Shown: positions 6,523 to 13,956 of the stretch, in pieces
Numbering within the stretch: position 1 is the first letter of the stretch
How the letters are laid out: the number at the start of each line of letters is the position of its first letter
DNA from: an uncultured Bacilli bacterium
GTDB lineage: Bacteria; Bacillota_I; Bacilli_A; RF39; UBA660
DNA length: 13,956 nucleotides
Assembly: GCA_947625365.1 (NCBI GenBank)
Contig: CANQNZ010000025.1
Location: 1 to 13,956 of the forward strand
Direction of reading: 5' to 3'
Program-made: the position numbers and the translations under genes
Notes under the pieces: generated by a model
What the model was told of the DNA's origin: nothing
Databases searched by the model: none
What the model saw: the letters and a program-made list of their open reading frames with translations, nothing else

Positions 6523-8511
6523 ATGAAAGTATTATTTAATAAATTAAAAAAATGTAGTAAACCCCTGCTTATTATTTTTATTGTTATATTATTAATTTAT
6601 CTTAGTAGTTTAGTCTTTTTAACTATAAATTTACTACATCTTCCTAATATAGAAACCATAATTCGTATAGTTTGTTTAGTATTATTTTATTTATATTTTA
6701 TTGGTTTTTTAATAGGAGGCCTTATTTGTTTAATTACTAAAAGAAAAAAAACTTTAATAGTTTTAACCATTATTACTTTTTTACTAGCAGGTGCTTTTGG
6801 TTTTATTTCTTATCATATTAATAAAACATATAATAAGGTAAATACGATTAGTAAAAAATATGTAACTTATACATCGAATATGATTGCTCTTAAAGATACT
6901 CAAGAAGATAATATAAAGAAAATTGGTCAGATAAGTGATAAAAATGATTTAGAAGGTTATACTTTAGCAAATAAAATAATTAAAAAAGAGAATATTGATA
7001 AAGATAATATTGTTAAATATGATGATTATTATGAGATGCTTACAGCTTTATATGCCAAAGAGATAGATGCCTGCTTTATCACAAGCAATTATAGTATTAT
7101 TTATTCTTCAGAGGAATTATTTGCCAATATTGCCAGTGATGTTAAGGTAGTTTATGAATATAGTGAAAAAAGAGAAAATCAAGATAATATTCAAACTGAA
7201 CAAAAACAAGGAAAAAAATTAACGGAACCATTTACTTTACTTCTTTTAGGAGTAGATTCAGAAAAAGATGGTTTAAATGCTAATCAAGCCTTTAATGGCG
7301 ATACTTTGATGATGATAACCTTTAATCCTAATACATTAAATGCTACTATGTTTAGTATTCCTAGAGATACTTATGTTCCGATAGCTTGTCGTAATAACAC
7401 CCAAAATAAGATTAATTCATCTGCCGCAGGAGGCACAAAGTGTGTAATTGATACTATAGAAAATTTAACTGATATCGACATTGATTATTATGTTAAAATT
7501 AATTTTAAAGGTGTTGTAGATTTAGTTGATGCTGTCGGTGGTGTGGATATTGATGTGCCAGTATCCTTCTGTGAGCAAAATTCTGACCGCTTATTTGGGG
7601 ATAAAGAGATTTGTTTAGAAAAGGGTATGCAACATTTAGATGGCGAAGCGGCTCTAGCTTTCTCAAGACATCGTAAAACTTTACCAAGAGGTGATTTCCA
7701 AAGAGTTGAACATCAGCAAATGGTAGTTGAGGCAATTGCCGGAAAAGCAAAATCAATTAATAGTGTTAATGAATTTTATGATATATTAGATGCGGTTAGT
7801 AAAAATATTGATACAGACATGACTACCAATCAAATGCTTTCATTTTATAACGTTTTAAAAAAGATGCTTACTACAGCAAACAGTGCTATCACAATCGACC
7901 ATACAACTTTAGCCGGTAATGACTTAATGATGTATAATGCTAGTACAAGAATGAATATGTATACTTTCCAATATAATAAAGCTAGTCTAAATGAAATCGT
8001 AGATTTAATGAAAGTTAATCTAGAACTTAAAAAACCAGAATTAATCAAAACATTTAATTTTTCAGTTAATGATGAATATGTTCCAACTGTAGCGGGACAA
8101 AATGCTAAGTCTTCTCCTGAAGACGTGCAAGAATTAATGCCTAGTTTAGTAGGGCAAACTGAAACTTATGCGCAAAATTGGGCGAAAGCTCGTAATATTA
8201 CTATTAATGTAAATTATGTATCAGAAGGAACAAATTATGATGAAACTTTAACGGACGGCACTATTGTTACTCAAAGCGTTGTAGTTAAAACTCCTTTAGA
8301 TACAGTGAAAACAGTTACTATAGGAGTTATAAAACATCCAAGTGAAAAACAAATAGAAAAAGAAGAGGATAATAACACGGTACAAGAAGATAAAGAAAAT
8401 CAAGAGGATAAAGATATAACTGAAGTGGTTCCTGGCACTCCATCTAATGAAACAGTAGGAACAGGAGTTCCTAAAAACGAAACATCTAGCAATATTAATA
8501 TTATAAATTAA
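6523..8511 (+). CDS. LCP (LytR-CpsA-Psr) family protein with N-terminal binding-protein-like region and C-terminal PASTA domain
   Basis: LCP enzymes join wall polymers such as teichoic acids or polysaccharides to peptidoglycan outside the membrane. The 662-residue protein has three membrane segments (about 14-37, 47-71, 77-97), with a positive loop KRKK between the last two. An outer region follows (about 107-215) that resembles part of a type 2 periplasmic binding domain. The LCP core is at about 235-410: LLLGVDSEKDG with Asp245, SIPRDTYV with Arg281 and Asp282, and the RHRKTLPRGDFQR block (382-394). A PASTA-like domain (about 539-603: MPSLVGQT, the GTIVTQS turn, KTVTIGV) precedes a charged low-complexity tail. 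It is longer than typical LCP proteins because of both extra regions. The ATG start has GAGG upstream. It is divergent from the autolysin gene and closed by a bidirectional terminator. Confidence 0.94.
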   Translation: MKVLFNKLKKCSKPLLIIFIVILLIYLSSLVFLTINLLHLPNIETIIRIVCLVLFYLYFIGFLIGGLICLITKRKKTLIVLTIITFLLAGAFGFISYHINKTYNKVNTISKKYVTYTSNMIALKDTQEDNIKKIGQISDKNDLEGYTLANKIIKKENIDKDNIVKYDDYYEMLTALYAKEIDACFITSNYSIIYSSEELFANIASDVKVVYEYSEKRENQDNIQTEQKQGKKLTEPFTLLLLGVDSEKDGLNANQAFNGDTLMMITFNPNTLNATMFSIPRDTYVPIACRNNTQNKINSSAAGGTKCVIDTIENLTDIDIDYYVKINFKGVVDLVDAVGGVDIDVPVSFCEQNSDRLFGDKEICLEKGMQHLDGEAALAFSRHRKTLPRGDFQRVEHQQMVVEAIAGKAKSINSVNEFYDILDAVSKNIDTDMTTNQMLSFYNVLKKMLTTANSAITIDHTTLAGNDLMMYNASTRMNMYTFQYNKASLNEIVDLMKVNLELKKPELIKTFNFSVNDEYVPTVAGQNAKSSPEDVQELMPSLVGQTETYAQNWAKARNITINVNYVSEGTNYDETLTDGTIVTQSVVVKTPLDTVKTVTIGVIKHPSEKQIEKEEDNNTVQEDKENQEDKDITEVVPGTPSNETVGTGVPKNETSSNINIIN

Positions 8512-8544
8512 AAACGGAATGATTAAGTTTTCACTCCGTTTTTT
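8510..8544. terminator. Bidirectional intrinsic terminator between convergent genes
   Basis: AAAAACGGA (8510-8518) and TCCGTTTTT (8535-8543) form a perfect 9-bp stem, which extends inward by three more pairs after one mismatch. A T-run follows on both strands. It overlaps the stop of the LCP gene on one side and the last codons of the small membrane protein on the other. This is the clearest terminator in the window. Confidence 0.88.
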
Positions 8545-9163
8545 CTAAGTCACTTTTTTCTACTACGTATAAAGTTTTATCTTCTTTAACAATCTTTATA
8601 ATAGCTTCTGTATCATAATCTAAATCTTCTTCATATGTCCAGTTTAAACTAACTTCATAAGAAGAAACATCTTCATCTTTTATTTTAAATGTCGCTTGCT
8701 TTATATCGTTTACGGTAATTTCTTTGACAATTGGTAATTTTTGCGTTCTATCATTATAAGAATCATCGTCAACATATTTATATAAAGTATCTTTAGCATT
8801 TAATTCAAAATTTTCTTTGGCAGAGGGATACACAAATTCTAAAGCTCCTACATCATATTTATTTACTTTGTTATCTAAAGTATACAAATCAATAATAAAC
8901 ATTTTAGCTATAGATTTAGCATACTCTTCATAATCTATTTCTGAGCTTTCTAAGTTTTCTTTTAGCTTTTTAAACTCTTCTTTATATAAAGCCGTATCTC
9001 TATCCTCTAAGTGATAATCATATCCTTTTATTTCATCAACTTTTTTAACGGTTTGTTTTACCATATTAGATGATGTAAACAACATTAAATAAACCATTAA
9101 TGCTCCTAATGCTAAGATAGCAATTATAATACTTATAATACCAATCTTTTTCTTTTTACTCAC
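8531..9163 (-). CDS. Small membrane-anchored protein of unknown function, downstream of the LtaS-like gene
   Basis: I do not recognise this protein. From the GTG start chosen here it has 210 residues: a lysine-rich N-terminus, one membrane segment (about 7-29), a helical stretch (about 33-95) and a mixed alpha/beta region with a strand-rich end (about 145-203, with VSLNWTYEEDLDY). The order of helices followed by strands after a membrane anchor recalls NTF2/VirB8-like outer domains, but this is only a suggestion. Another possible start is ATG at 9181, overlapping the upstream gene by 17 bases but without a ribosome binding site. GTG at 9163 has GGTGA 5 bases upstream and begins one base after the upstream TAA, so it is preferred. 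It is coupled to the LtaS-like gene, so a helper role in polymer synthesis is plausible. It ends in TGA. Confidence 0.85.
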   Translation of the reverse strand: MSKKKKIGIISIIIAILALGALMVYLMLFTSSNMVKQTVKKVDEIKGYDYHLEDRDTALYKEEFKKLKENLESSEIDYEEYAKSIAKMFIIDLYTLDNKVNKYDVGALEFVYPSAKENFELNAKDTLYKYVDDDSYNDRTQKLPIVKEITVNDIKQATFKIKDEDVSSYEVSLNWTYEEDLDYDTEAIIKIVKEDKTLYVVEKSDLEKTE

Positions 9164-9164
9164 T

Positions 9165-11183
9165 TTATTCACCACTTTCATCCGCCGCTATCAGATTATG
9201 AACAATTATATTATTAGATATATCTAAGTATTCTTCCGTATACTGTTGATATTTTTCGATATAACCACTTTCTAGCTCCATATTACTTTGTAATGGTAAA
9301 TATAATCCTGTTGAGTTATTATAATAAACTTTGTTAGTTAAGAAATTACCATTTGGGAAAATAACTATATTATCATCTTTAATTGTAAATATATCGTGTC
9401 CTAAAGCATATTTTGAAGAAAAGCCCATCATATTTCCTAAAGTTGGTAAAATATCATACATTCCCATATTATATGTTACTTCACCCTTTAATTTTTTAGC
9501 TAGTTTTTGGTTTTTAGTCCAGAATATTAAAGGTGTATTTTTATTTAATTCATGTGCATAATAATCAAAATTATAATATCCATCATCATCTTCAGTTTTT
9601 AAAACACCAGTAGATGGGTCATAATTATATAAATAGTTAAATTCTGAGCGAGCTAATTTTGCTTCATGGTCTCCATAGAATATAAAGACTGTATTATTAA
9701 ATAAATCATCATTATTAATATAATCGATAAAAGTACCTAAAGCTAAATCCGCATAGTGAGCACTCTTAATATAGTTTCCCATTTTAGTATCGTTTAAATA
9801 ATCATCAATCTCTTCAGTGCGTTCCCCTGTTTCTTCGTTAATAACTTCCCTTTTATAAGATAAATCAAAATCTCCATACTTTTCTACATCATTAAATGGC
9901 GAATGGTTTGATAAAGTTATAATTGTGCCCATATAATTTTTATTTTCGTTTTCTATCTTTCTTAAAATAGGCATAGCTTGTTCAAAGAAAGCATAATCAT
10001 TTATTCCTAATCCTACCGTATTTTCTTTAGTGACATTAAAACTGGTCTGGAAAAACATATCTTCATACCCTAGTTGAGGGTGCATTTTCAAACGGTTCCA
10101 CATATCAGCTTTATTACCATGCATACTGAATGTATGATAGCCTTTTTCTTTTAAAAGTTTAGGTATTGAAACATACTCACGATTATAATAACTAACAAAT
10201 ACGGTTCCACTATTTGCAGGCATTAAAGAAGTGTTTAAAGTAAATTCTGTATCAGAAGATGTTCCTACACTAATTTGCGGATAGAAATGAGAAAAATACA
10301 TTCCTTCTGAGGCAATTTTTCGAACAGTTGGCGTTACAGCTTGCCCATTAAATTCTAAATCCATTAAAAAGTCTTGCATACTTTCCATATGAACAAAAAT
10401 AATATTTACTCCCTCTAAAATATTTGTATATTCATTAGTAGGTTTTTCTTCTTTTTCTTTCTCTGCATAAAATTCTTTAAATTTACGATATGCTTCATCA
10501 TAACCAAACAAAGAATTAATCTTAGGATATAGGCTTTGGACAATGTCATTTCCTTGATATAATATGATACCAAATCTTTCCACTAATGACTCCCTATTCC
10601 ACTGTTTAACAAGACGAGAGTAATCTGTACCGGTTAAAGTTACTAAAGTACAAGCTAAAAGAATAACTCCCACTAAGATAGTGGATACACACATTTTCTT
10701 GCCTTTTTCAATTTTAGCAATATAAGTATAATAATTCTTTTTACTTAAAACATGATGAATATAATAAAATAAAATTGGTAATAAAATATAAACAAAGTCC
10801 GCAATCCGTAATTCATTAAATAAGGAGTCTGTAACTTCACCCACTTGCGAAATACTAGCAATTAATCCTACGGATGCAAATGAGGTATAAAAGGTATAAT
10901 AGATAGAATTAATTGTGTTGATAACATTAAATATTATTATCCAGGTAAAAAAGTAATGAAATTGTCTTTTAGGTTTTATTAAATAGCCAAAAGAACCAAT
11001 TACTAATATTAGTGCTAAATCTACGATTATTGGTTTATAATCAAGACCATGACCGACCGTAAAAGTTCTAATTAAAATACTTCCTAATAGAGCAATTAAT
11101 ACGTAAGATAAAAACAATCTATTAGTCATTATATATTTAACAAATTTATTTAAAAAATATTTAAACTTTTTTTTCTTTGCCAA
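9165..11183 (-). CDS. LtaS-like polyglycerol-phosphate synthase (LTA synthase family, sulfatase fold)
   Basis: The 672-residue protein has five membrane segments (about 24-44, 52-69, 77-97, 130-146, 164-184) and a large outer sulfatase-fold domain (about 255-615), the LtaS layout. Conserved residues map well: Glu267 in VHMES, the nucleophile segment GTSSDTEF (307-314), His355, Trp362 and Arg364 in the MHGN..WNR block, His427 in LSNHSPF, and Asp505-His506 in YGDH. Known family members transfer glycerol phosphate from phosphatidylglycerol to build lipoteichoic acid-type chains. Two differences from S. aureus LtaS are Ser309 where Thr300 is the nucleophile, and Asn357 where Asp349 lies. An extra loop (about 508-548) follows the YGDH motif. 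The start is TTG, with AAGAAGGG 6 bases upstream. It is co-transcribed with the small membrane protein. Confidence 0.93.
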   Translation of the reverse strand: MAKKKKFKYFLNKFVKYIMTNRLFLSYVLIALLGSILIRTFTVGHGLDYKPIIVDLALILVIGSFGYLIKPKRQFHYFFTWIIIFNVINTINSIYYTFYTSFASVGLIASISQVGEVTDSLFNELRIADFVYILLPILFYYIHHVLSKKNYYTYIAKIEKGKKMCVSTILVGVILLACTLVTLTGTDYSRLVKQWNRESLVERFGIILYQGNDIVQSLYPKINSLFGYDEAYRKFKEFYAEKEKEEKPTNEYTNILEGVNIIFVHMESMQDFLMDLEFNGQAVTPTVRKIASEGMYFSHFYPQISVGTSSDTEFTLNTSLMPANSGTVFVSYYNREYVSIPKLLKEKGYHTFSMHGNKADMWNRLKMHPQLGYEDMFFQTSFNVTKENTVGLGINDYAFFEQAMPILRKIENENKNYMGTIITLSNHSPFNDVEKYGDFDLSYKREVINEETGERTEEIDDYLNDTKMGNYIKSAHYADLALGTFIDYINNDDLFNNTVFIFYGDHEAKLARSEFNYLYNYDPSTGVLKTEDDDGYYNFDYYAHELNKNTPLIFWTKNQKLAKKLKGEVTYNMGMYDILPTLGNMMGFSSKYALGHDIFTIKDDNIVIFPNGNFLTNKVYYNNSTGLYLPLQSNMELESGYIEKYQQYTEEYLDISNNIIVHNLIAADESGE
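9169..9173 (-). promoter_or_regulatory. Ribosome binding site that decides the start of the small membrane protein
   Basis: GGTGA on the minus strand, 5 bases before GTG at 9163, placed inside the last codons of the LtaS-like gene. The same GGTGA-5-GTG arrangement occurs at the YmfF-type gene at 11262-11274. Confidence 0.55.
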
Positions 11184-11207
11184 TATAATCCCTTCTTACT
11201 AGTGATT

Positions 11208-11236
11208 ATTATATCATTAAATTGGCGGACGGGCAA
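11208..11236 (-). promoter_or_regulatory. Candidate promoter of the LtaS-like operon
   Basis: On the minus strand there is TTGCCC (11231-11236), a 17-base spacer and a perfect TATAAT (11208-11213). The predicted start is near 11201, about 18 bases before the TTG start. It overlaps the spacer of the plus-strand promoter for the M16 genes. Confidence 0.5.
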
Positions 11237-11251
11237 ATGATATGTTATACT
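11222..11251 (+). promoter_or_regulatory. Candidate promoter of the ymfF-ymfH operon
   Basis: TTGGCG (11222-11227), an 18-base spacer and TATACT (11246-11251), with TG one base before the -10 (extended -10). The leader would be about 14 bases. Its -35 and spacer overlap the minus-strand promoter, so the two may compete for polymerase. Confidence 0.5.
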
Positions 11252-11259
11252 AGTTAAAG

Positions 11260-11266
11260 AAGGTGA
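11260..11266 (+). promoter_or_regulatory. Ribosome binding site that decides the YmfF-type start
   Basis: AAGGTGA followed 5 bases later by GTG at 11272. A longer frame from GTG at 11263 would start inside this site, so it is rejected. Confidence 0.75.
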
Positions 11267-11271
11267 TTCTA

Positions 11272-12513
11272 GTGAAAGACAATATCGTTATAAAATCTAC
11301 CAAAAAATTTGAAACTATTTCGATTAGATTAGTTTTCCCTTTTGAAGAAAAAGAGGAAGATATTGCCAAAATTCGTCTTATGCCTCAAATGCTTTCCTTT
11401 ATGAATGCCAAATATCCTACAGAAGAAGCTTTTAAGAAAGCAAAATTAGAAAATTATATTATTGGTTTTGAAGCGCAATATGCTATTTTAGGAACTTCTG
11501 GGTTCATGATTTTTAATTTAACTACTGTTGACCCTCATATCATTAAGGATAACAATTTAGAAAATATAATAGCTTTTTTAGAAGAATGCGTTTATCATCC
11601 TAAATTAGCTAATGATGGTTTTGATGCTTTTGAACTAGAAAGAGAAAAAGATATTATTCGTAAAAGCATCGCTCATAAAAATAAACAGCTAGGTGGTTAT
11701 TTAGATTGCCGCATTCCTCCCTTAGTTGATGATGTTGGCATCTATCAAAGAGGTATTTATAATCATTTAGAGCAATTAGATGAAGTTACTCCTCAAAATT
11801 TATATCAATTTTATAAAGAAATTGTTGAAACTAAATCTCCCTATATTTTTGTTATAGGTAATGTTAATAAGAAACAGCTAGAAATAACTTTAAAAAAATA
11901 TTTTAATACTGGTAAACCAATTGTTCAAAGTCAAAAACATTACGACTGTTTCTTAAAACCAAAATCTAAAGATTTTCAGTTTGTAATTGATGAAAAAAAC
12001 TTTAAAGAGTCCGCTGTTTGTTTAGTTTTTAAATTTAAACGTTTAACTAAAAAGGATAAAGTCACTATTTCAATGGTAAGACGCCTTTTATCATCCGAAG
12101 TTTCTAATTTACTTTTTAATAAACTTCGTTCTGAAGAAGGATTAGTATATACAGCAGATGCAATCAATAGTTCTCGCTATGGTTTATTTGAAATAATTGC
12201 TTATACTGATAAAGATAAATTAGATTTAGCTAAAGAAAAAATTTTTGAATGTTTAGATGATTTAAAAAATCCGGAAATTGTTGCGCCTTTGCTCAAAGAT
12301 ATTATTGATGATTATTTAATTGCTAAGGAAGAAAGTAAGGATTATAAAAGCTATATTTTAGATGATATTATGGACGAGTATTTTGATACTATTTTGCCAG
12401 AAAAAGAAAGGATTACTCTTATTAAAAAGTGTAAGGCAACAGATATTAAAGAAATTATTGAAAGGATGCAATTAGATACTTGCCTTTATGTAAAGGAGAA
12501 ATGTGATGAGTAA
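11272..12513 (+). CDS. ymfF: M16-family protein, YmfF (YfmF) type, without the zinc motif
   Basis: The 413-residue protein has the two-lobed M16 (insulinase-like) shape of the B. subtilis YmfF group. The N-terminal lobe lacks HXXEH; the equivalent region reads LMPQMLSFMN (36-45), so it cannot bind catalytic zinc. The C-terminal lobe keeps the M16 substrate-binding signature LRSEEGLVY, with Arg286 and Tyr293. This complements the next protein, which has the zinc motif but not this signature, as in two-subunit M16 proteases. Current databases tie YmfF/YmfH relatives to EF-P 5-aminopentanol modification; I recall the name but cannot show the role from sequence. No signal peptide is seen, so it is cytoplasmic. 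The GTG start is fixed by AAGGTGA. Its stop overlaps the next gene's start. Confidence 0.9.
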   Translation: MKDNIVIKSTKKFETISIRLVFPFEEKEEDIAKIRLMPQMLSFMNAKYPTEEAFKKAKLENYIIGFEAQYAILGTSGFMIFNLTTVDPHIIKDNNLENIIAFLEECVYHPKLANDGFDAFELEREKDIIRKSIAHKNKQLGGYLDCRIPPLVDDVGIYQRGIYNHLEQLDEVTPQNLYQFYKEIVETKSPYIFVIGNVNKKQLEITLKKYFNTGKPIVQSQKHYDCFLKPKSKDFQFVIDEKNFKESAVCLVFKFKRLTKKDKVTISMVRRLLSSEVSNLLFNKLRSEEGLVYTADAINSSRYGLFEIIAYTDKDKLDLAKEKIFECLDDLKNPEIVAPLLKDIIDDYLIAKEESKDYKSYILDDIMDEYFDTILPEKERITLIKKCKATDIKEIIERMQLDTCLYVKEKCDE

Positions 12514-13753
12514 GATAGATGTTGAAACATTAGATAATGGTTTAAAAATTTATTTTTATGAAGATAAAAGAAAGCACACTACTTATGTTAATTTTGTTAC
12601 TAAATTCGGCGGAATTCATCAAGATTTTTCTTTAGATAATAAACAATATCATTTAAATAATGGCATAGCTCATTTATTAGAACATTATATTTGTGAAGCT
12701 AGTAGTCAAGGTGAATTTATTAAATTATTAGGTAAAAAACACATGTATACTAATGCTACTACTTCTCTTTGGAAAACTAGTTTTTATTTTTTAACTTCTA
12801 CTAATTTAGAATATGGACTGGAAGTTTTAATTAAAGGTATTAACAGTCCCATTTTTAGTAAAGAGAGACTGGAAAAGGTTAAGGCTCCTATTTATCAAGA
12901 GTTAAAAATGCATGAAGATGACCTATTTTATAAATTCAATCACAAAGTAAATGAAGCGATTTTTCATAATATTGGTTTTATGGATGTCGGTGGGTTTAAA
13001 AAGGAAATTAAAAATGTTACTTTAAATGAATTAAAAACGGCTTATGAAGCTTTTTATCAGCCCACAAATCAAGCTTTATTCATTGGCGGAAAGTTTGATA
13101 AAGATAAAACTCTTAATTTAATTAAAAATCTTTATAAAGACATTAATATTCCTAAACATGAGGTTAAATTATTAGATTTAAAAGAACCACCTAAAGTTAA
13201 AAAGGAAAGAATTGTTTTTAAATCAAAAGCTGTTCAAGATTATGTTAGCGTTACTTATAAAGTTAATTTAACTGATTTTACAGCACATGAATTACAAAAA
13301 TTAGATTTTTATGTTCATGGTTTTCTAAAAATTCTTTATTCAGTTACTTCTAAATTATATAAGGAGTTAGTAAATGATAAAATAATAGATGCGGGGATTA
13401 GTCATTCTAATACTTTGATTTTTAACTATGGTATTTTAGAAATTGGGGCTTTTACTAATGACGCGGATACTTTAGCCGAAAAAATTCAAGAAGCGCTAAC
13501 AAAAATCGACGATATAAAAGAAGAAGATTTTAATTTATTTAAAAAAGAAGCCATAATAAAAGTGGCTATTCGTCCCGAAAGAATTATGTCTGTAATAAGT
13601 CCTCTTGTTGAAAATGTAATAACTATTAATTATCCTTATCCTGATACTGTTGAGGATATTGAAAATTTAAATTTCAAAGAGTTTAAATCAATGATTAAAA
13701 GATTAGATTTAACTAATTATTCAGTAACTATTATGAAAAAAACTGAAGATTAG
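12506..13753 (+). CDS. ymfH: M16-family zinc peptidase, YmfH (YfmH) type
   Basis: The 415-residue protein carries the inverted zinc motif HLLEH (His56, Glu59, His60) and a likely third ligand Glu132 in IYQELKMHEDD, 72 residues after His60, close to the usual M16 spacing. It should be the catalytic half of a heterodimer with the preceding YmfF-type protein: its own C-terminal lobe has LYKELVNDKIIDAG (284-297), where active M16 proteins carry the R...GL.Y signature. The gene overlaps the previous one by 8 bases (ATGAGTAA), so translation is coupled. ATG at 12506 is chosen over the GTG codon just before it because AAAGGAG lies 7 bases upstream. No clear terminator follows; the 139 bases to the tRNA gene hold an inverted repeat and a tRNA promoter. 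Confidence 0.92.
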   Translation: MSKIDVETLDNGLKIYFYEDKRKHTTYVNFVTKFGGIHQDFSLDNKQYHLNNGIAHLLEHYICEASSQGEFIKLLGKKHMYTNATTSLWKTSFYFLTSTNLEYGLEVLIKGINSPIFSKERLEKVKAPIYQELKMHEDDLFYKFNHKVNEAIFHNIGFMDVGGFKKEIKNVTLNELKTAYEAFYQPTNQALFIGGKFDKDKTLNLIKNLYKDINIPKHEVKLLDLKEPPKVKKERIVFKSKAVQDYVSVTYKVNLTDFTAHELQKLDFYVHGFLKILYSVTSKLYKELVNDKIIDAGISHSNTLIFNYGILEIGAFTNDADTLAEKIQEALTKIDDIKEEDFNLFKKEAIIKVAIRPERIMSVISPLVENVITINYPYPDTVEDIENLNFKEFKSMIKRLDLTNYSVTIMKKTED

Positions 13754-13825
13754 ATTAAAAATCAAACATAATAATTATACATATCTTTTAGGAAGAAACA
13801 TATAACTATAATGATAGCTTTTCAA

Positions 13826-13840
13826 GCAATAAACTATTGC
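13826..13840. repeat. Inverted repeat overlapping the tRNA promoter -35
   Basis: GCAATA-AAC-TATTGC is a perfect 6+6 inverted repeat with a 3-base centre. Its right arm covers the first four bases of the -35 box TTGCAT. It could be an operator, or a weak hairpin ending the ymfFH transcript, although no T-run follows it. Confidence 0.4.
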
Positions 13841-13865
13841 ATATCATTAGATTTAATGTTAAAAT
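13837..13865 (+). promoter_or_regulatory. Promoter of the tRNA-Gly gene
   Basis: TTGCAT (13837-13842), a 17-base spacer and TAAAAT (13860-13865). The predicted start is near 13872, about 20 bases before the tRNA. The -35 is identical to that of rRNA promoter P1, which suggests shared tuning of stable-RNA promoters. Confidence 0.6.
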
Positions 13866-13892
13866 ATGTTTGTTGTTTCAAAAGTTATTTAT

Positions 13893-13956
13893 GCAGCTGT
13901 AGTACAATGGCTAGTATACGACCTTGCCAAGGTTGAGATGGGAGTTCGATCCTCCT
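13893..13956 (+). tRNA. tRNA-Gly (anticodon GCC), cut by the window edge
   Basis: The acceptor 5' strand is GCAGCTG (13893-13899), followed by TA, the D arm, the anticodon stem CGACC/GGTTG around the loop TTGCCAA (anticodon GCC, glycine), and the T arm GGGAG-TTCGATC-CTCCT ending exactly at the window edge. The 3' acceptor strand is missing. More tRNA genes may follow outside the window. Confidence 0.93.

Noticed and set aside
8531..8533. UGA read as tryptophan (mycoplasma code)
   Set aside because: UGA ends a gene here right at a strong terminator, and full-length products elsewhere translate with the standard code.
9164..9181. ATG at 9181 as start of the small membrane protein
   Set aside because: No ribosome binding site precedes it, and it overlaps the upstream gene by 17 bases. 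It remains a possible alternative.
11263..11271. Longer YmfF-type frame starting at GTG (11263)
   Set aside because: That codon is part of the AAGGTGA ribosome binding site. GTG at 11272 has the right spacing.
13754..13825. Intrinsic terminator after the YmfH-type gene
   Set aside because: Only very short AT pairings are visible and no stem followed by a T-run.

Overview
The window looks like part of the chromosome of a low-GC, Gram-positive-type bacterium, probably a member of the Bacilli/Mollicutes-related gut lineages (RF39-like). This placement is inference. It rests on the very AT-rich coding style, AGGAGG/GGTGA-type ribosome binding sites, a Firmicutes-style boxA in front of 16S rRNA, and genes for an LtaS-like enzyme, an LCP protein, a dockerin-bearing autolysin and the YmfF/YmfH pair. 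UGA acts as a normal stop (end of the 8531-9163 gene) and all long frames translate with the standard bacterial code, so it is not a code-4 mycoplasma. It also keeps wall-building and wall-cutting genes.

Layout. 1-402 is the 5' part of a 16S rRNA gene on the minus strand, preceded by a leader of about 310 bases with boxA and two tandem promoters, each with A-tracts upstream. 717-6355 is a run of minus-strand genes: Ntdp-type nucleotide phosphatase (DUF402), S41 C-terminal processing protease, a membrane-anchored thioredoxin-fold protein with no cysteine, and a tight pair of a membrane-anchored cohesin-like protein and a secreted SH3b-glucosaminidase-dockerin protein. A short divergent region (6356-6522) with a perfect inverted repeat separates these from a plus-strand LCP-PASTA gene (6523-8511). 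A bidirectional terminator follows, then a minus-strand pair of an LtaS-like synthase and a small membrane-anchored protein. A second compact divergent promoter region (11184-11271) leads into two overlapping plus-strand M16 genes of the YmfF/YmfH type. The window ends inside a tRNA-Gly(GCC) gene.

How it works together. Positions 1304-11183 are mostly cell-envelope functions: protein processing at the membrane (S41), peptidoglycan cutting (glucosaminidase), attachment of anionic polymers to the wall (LCP) and polyglycerol-phosphate polymer synthesis (LtaS-like). The most interesting arrangement is that the autolysin ends in an intact two-loop dockerin, while the next gene, whose ribosome binding site overlaps the autolysin's stop codon, encodes a single-pass membrane protein beginning with a cohesin-like domain. 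This suggests, but does not prove, a small self-contained system that docks a wall hydrolase on the cell surface.
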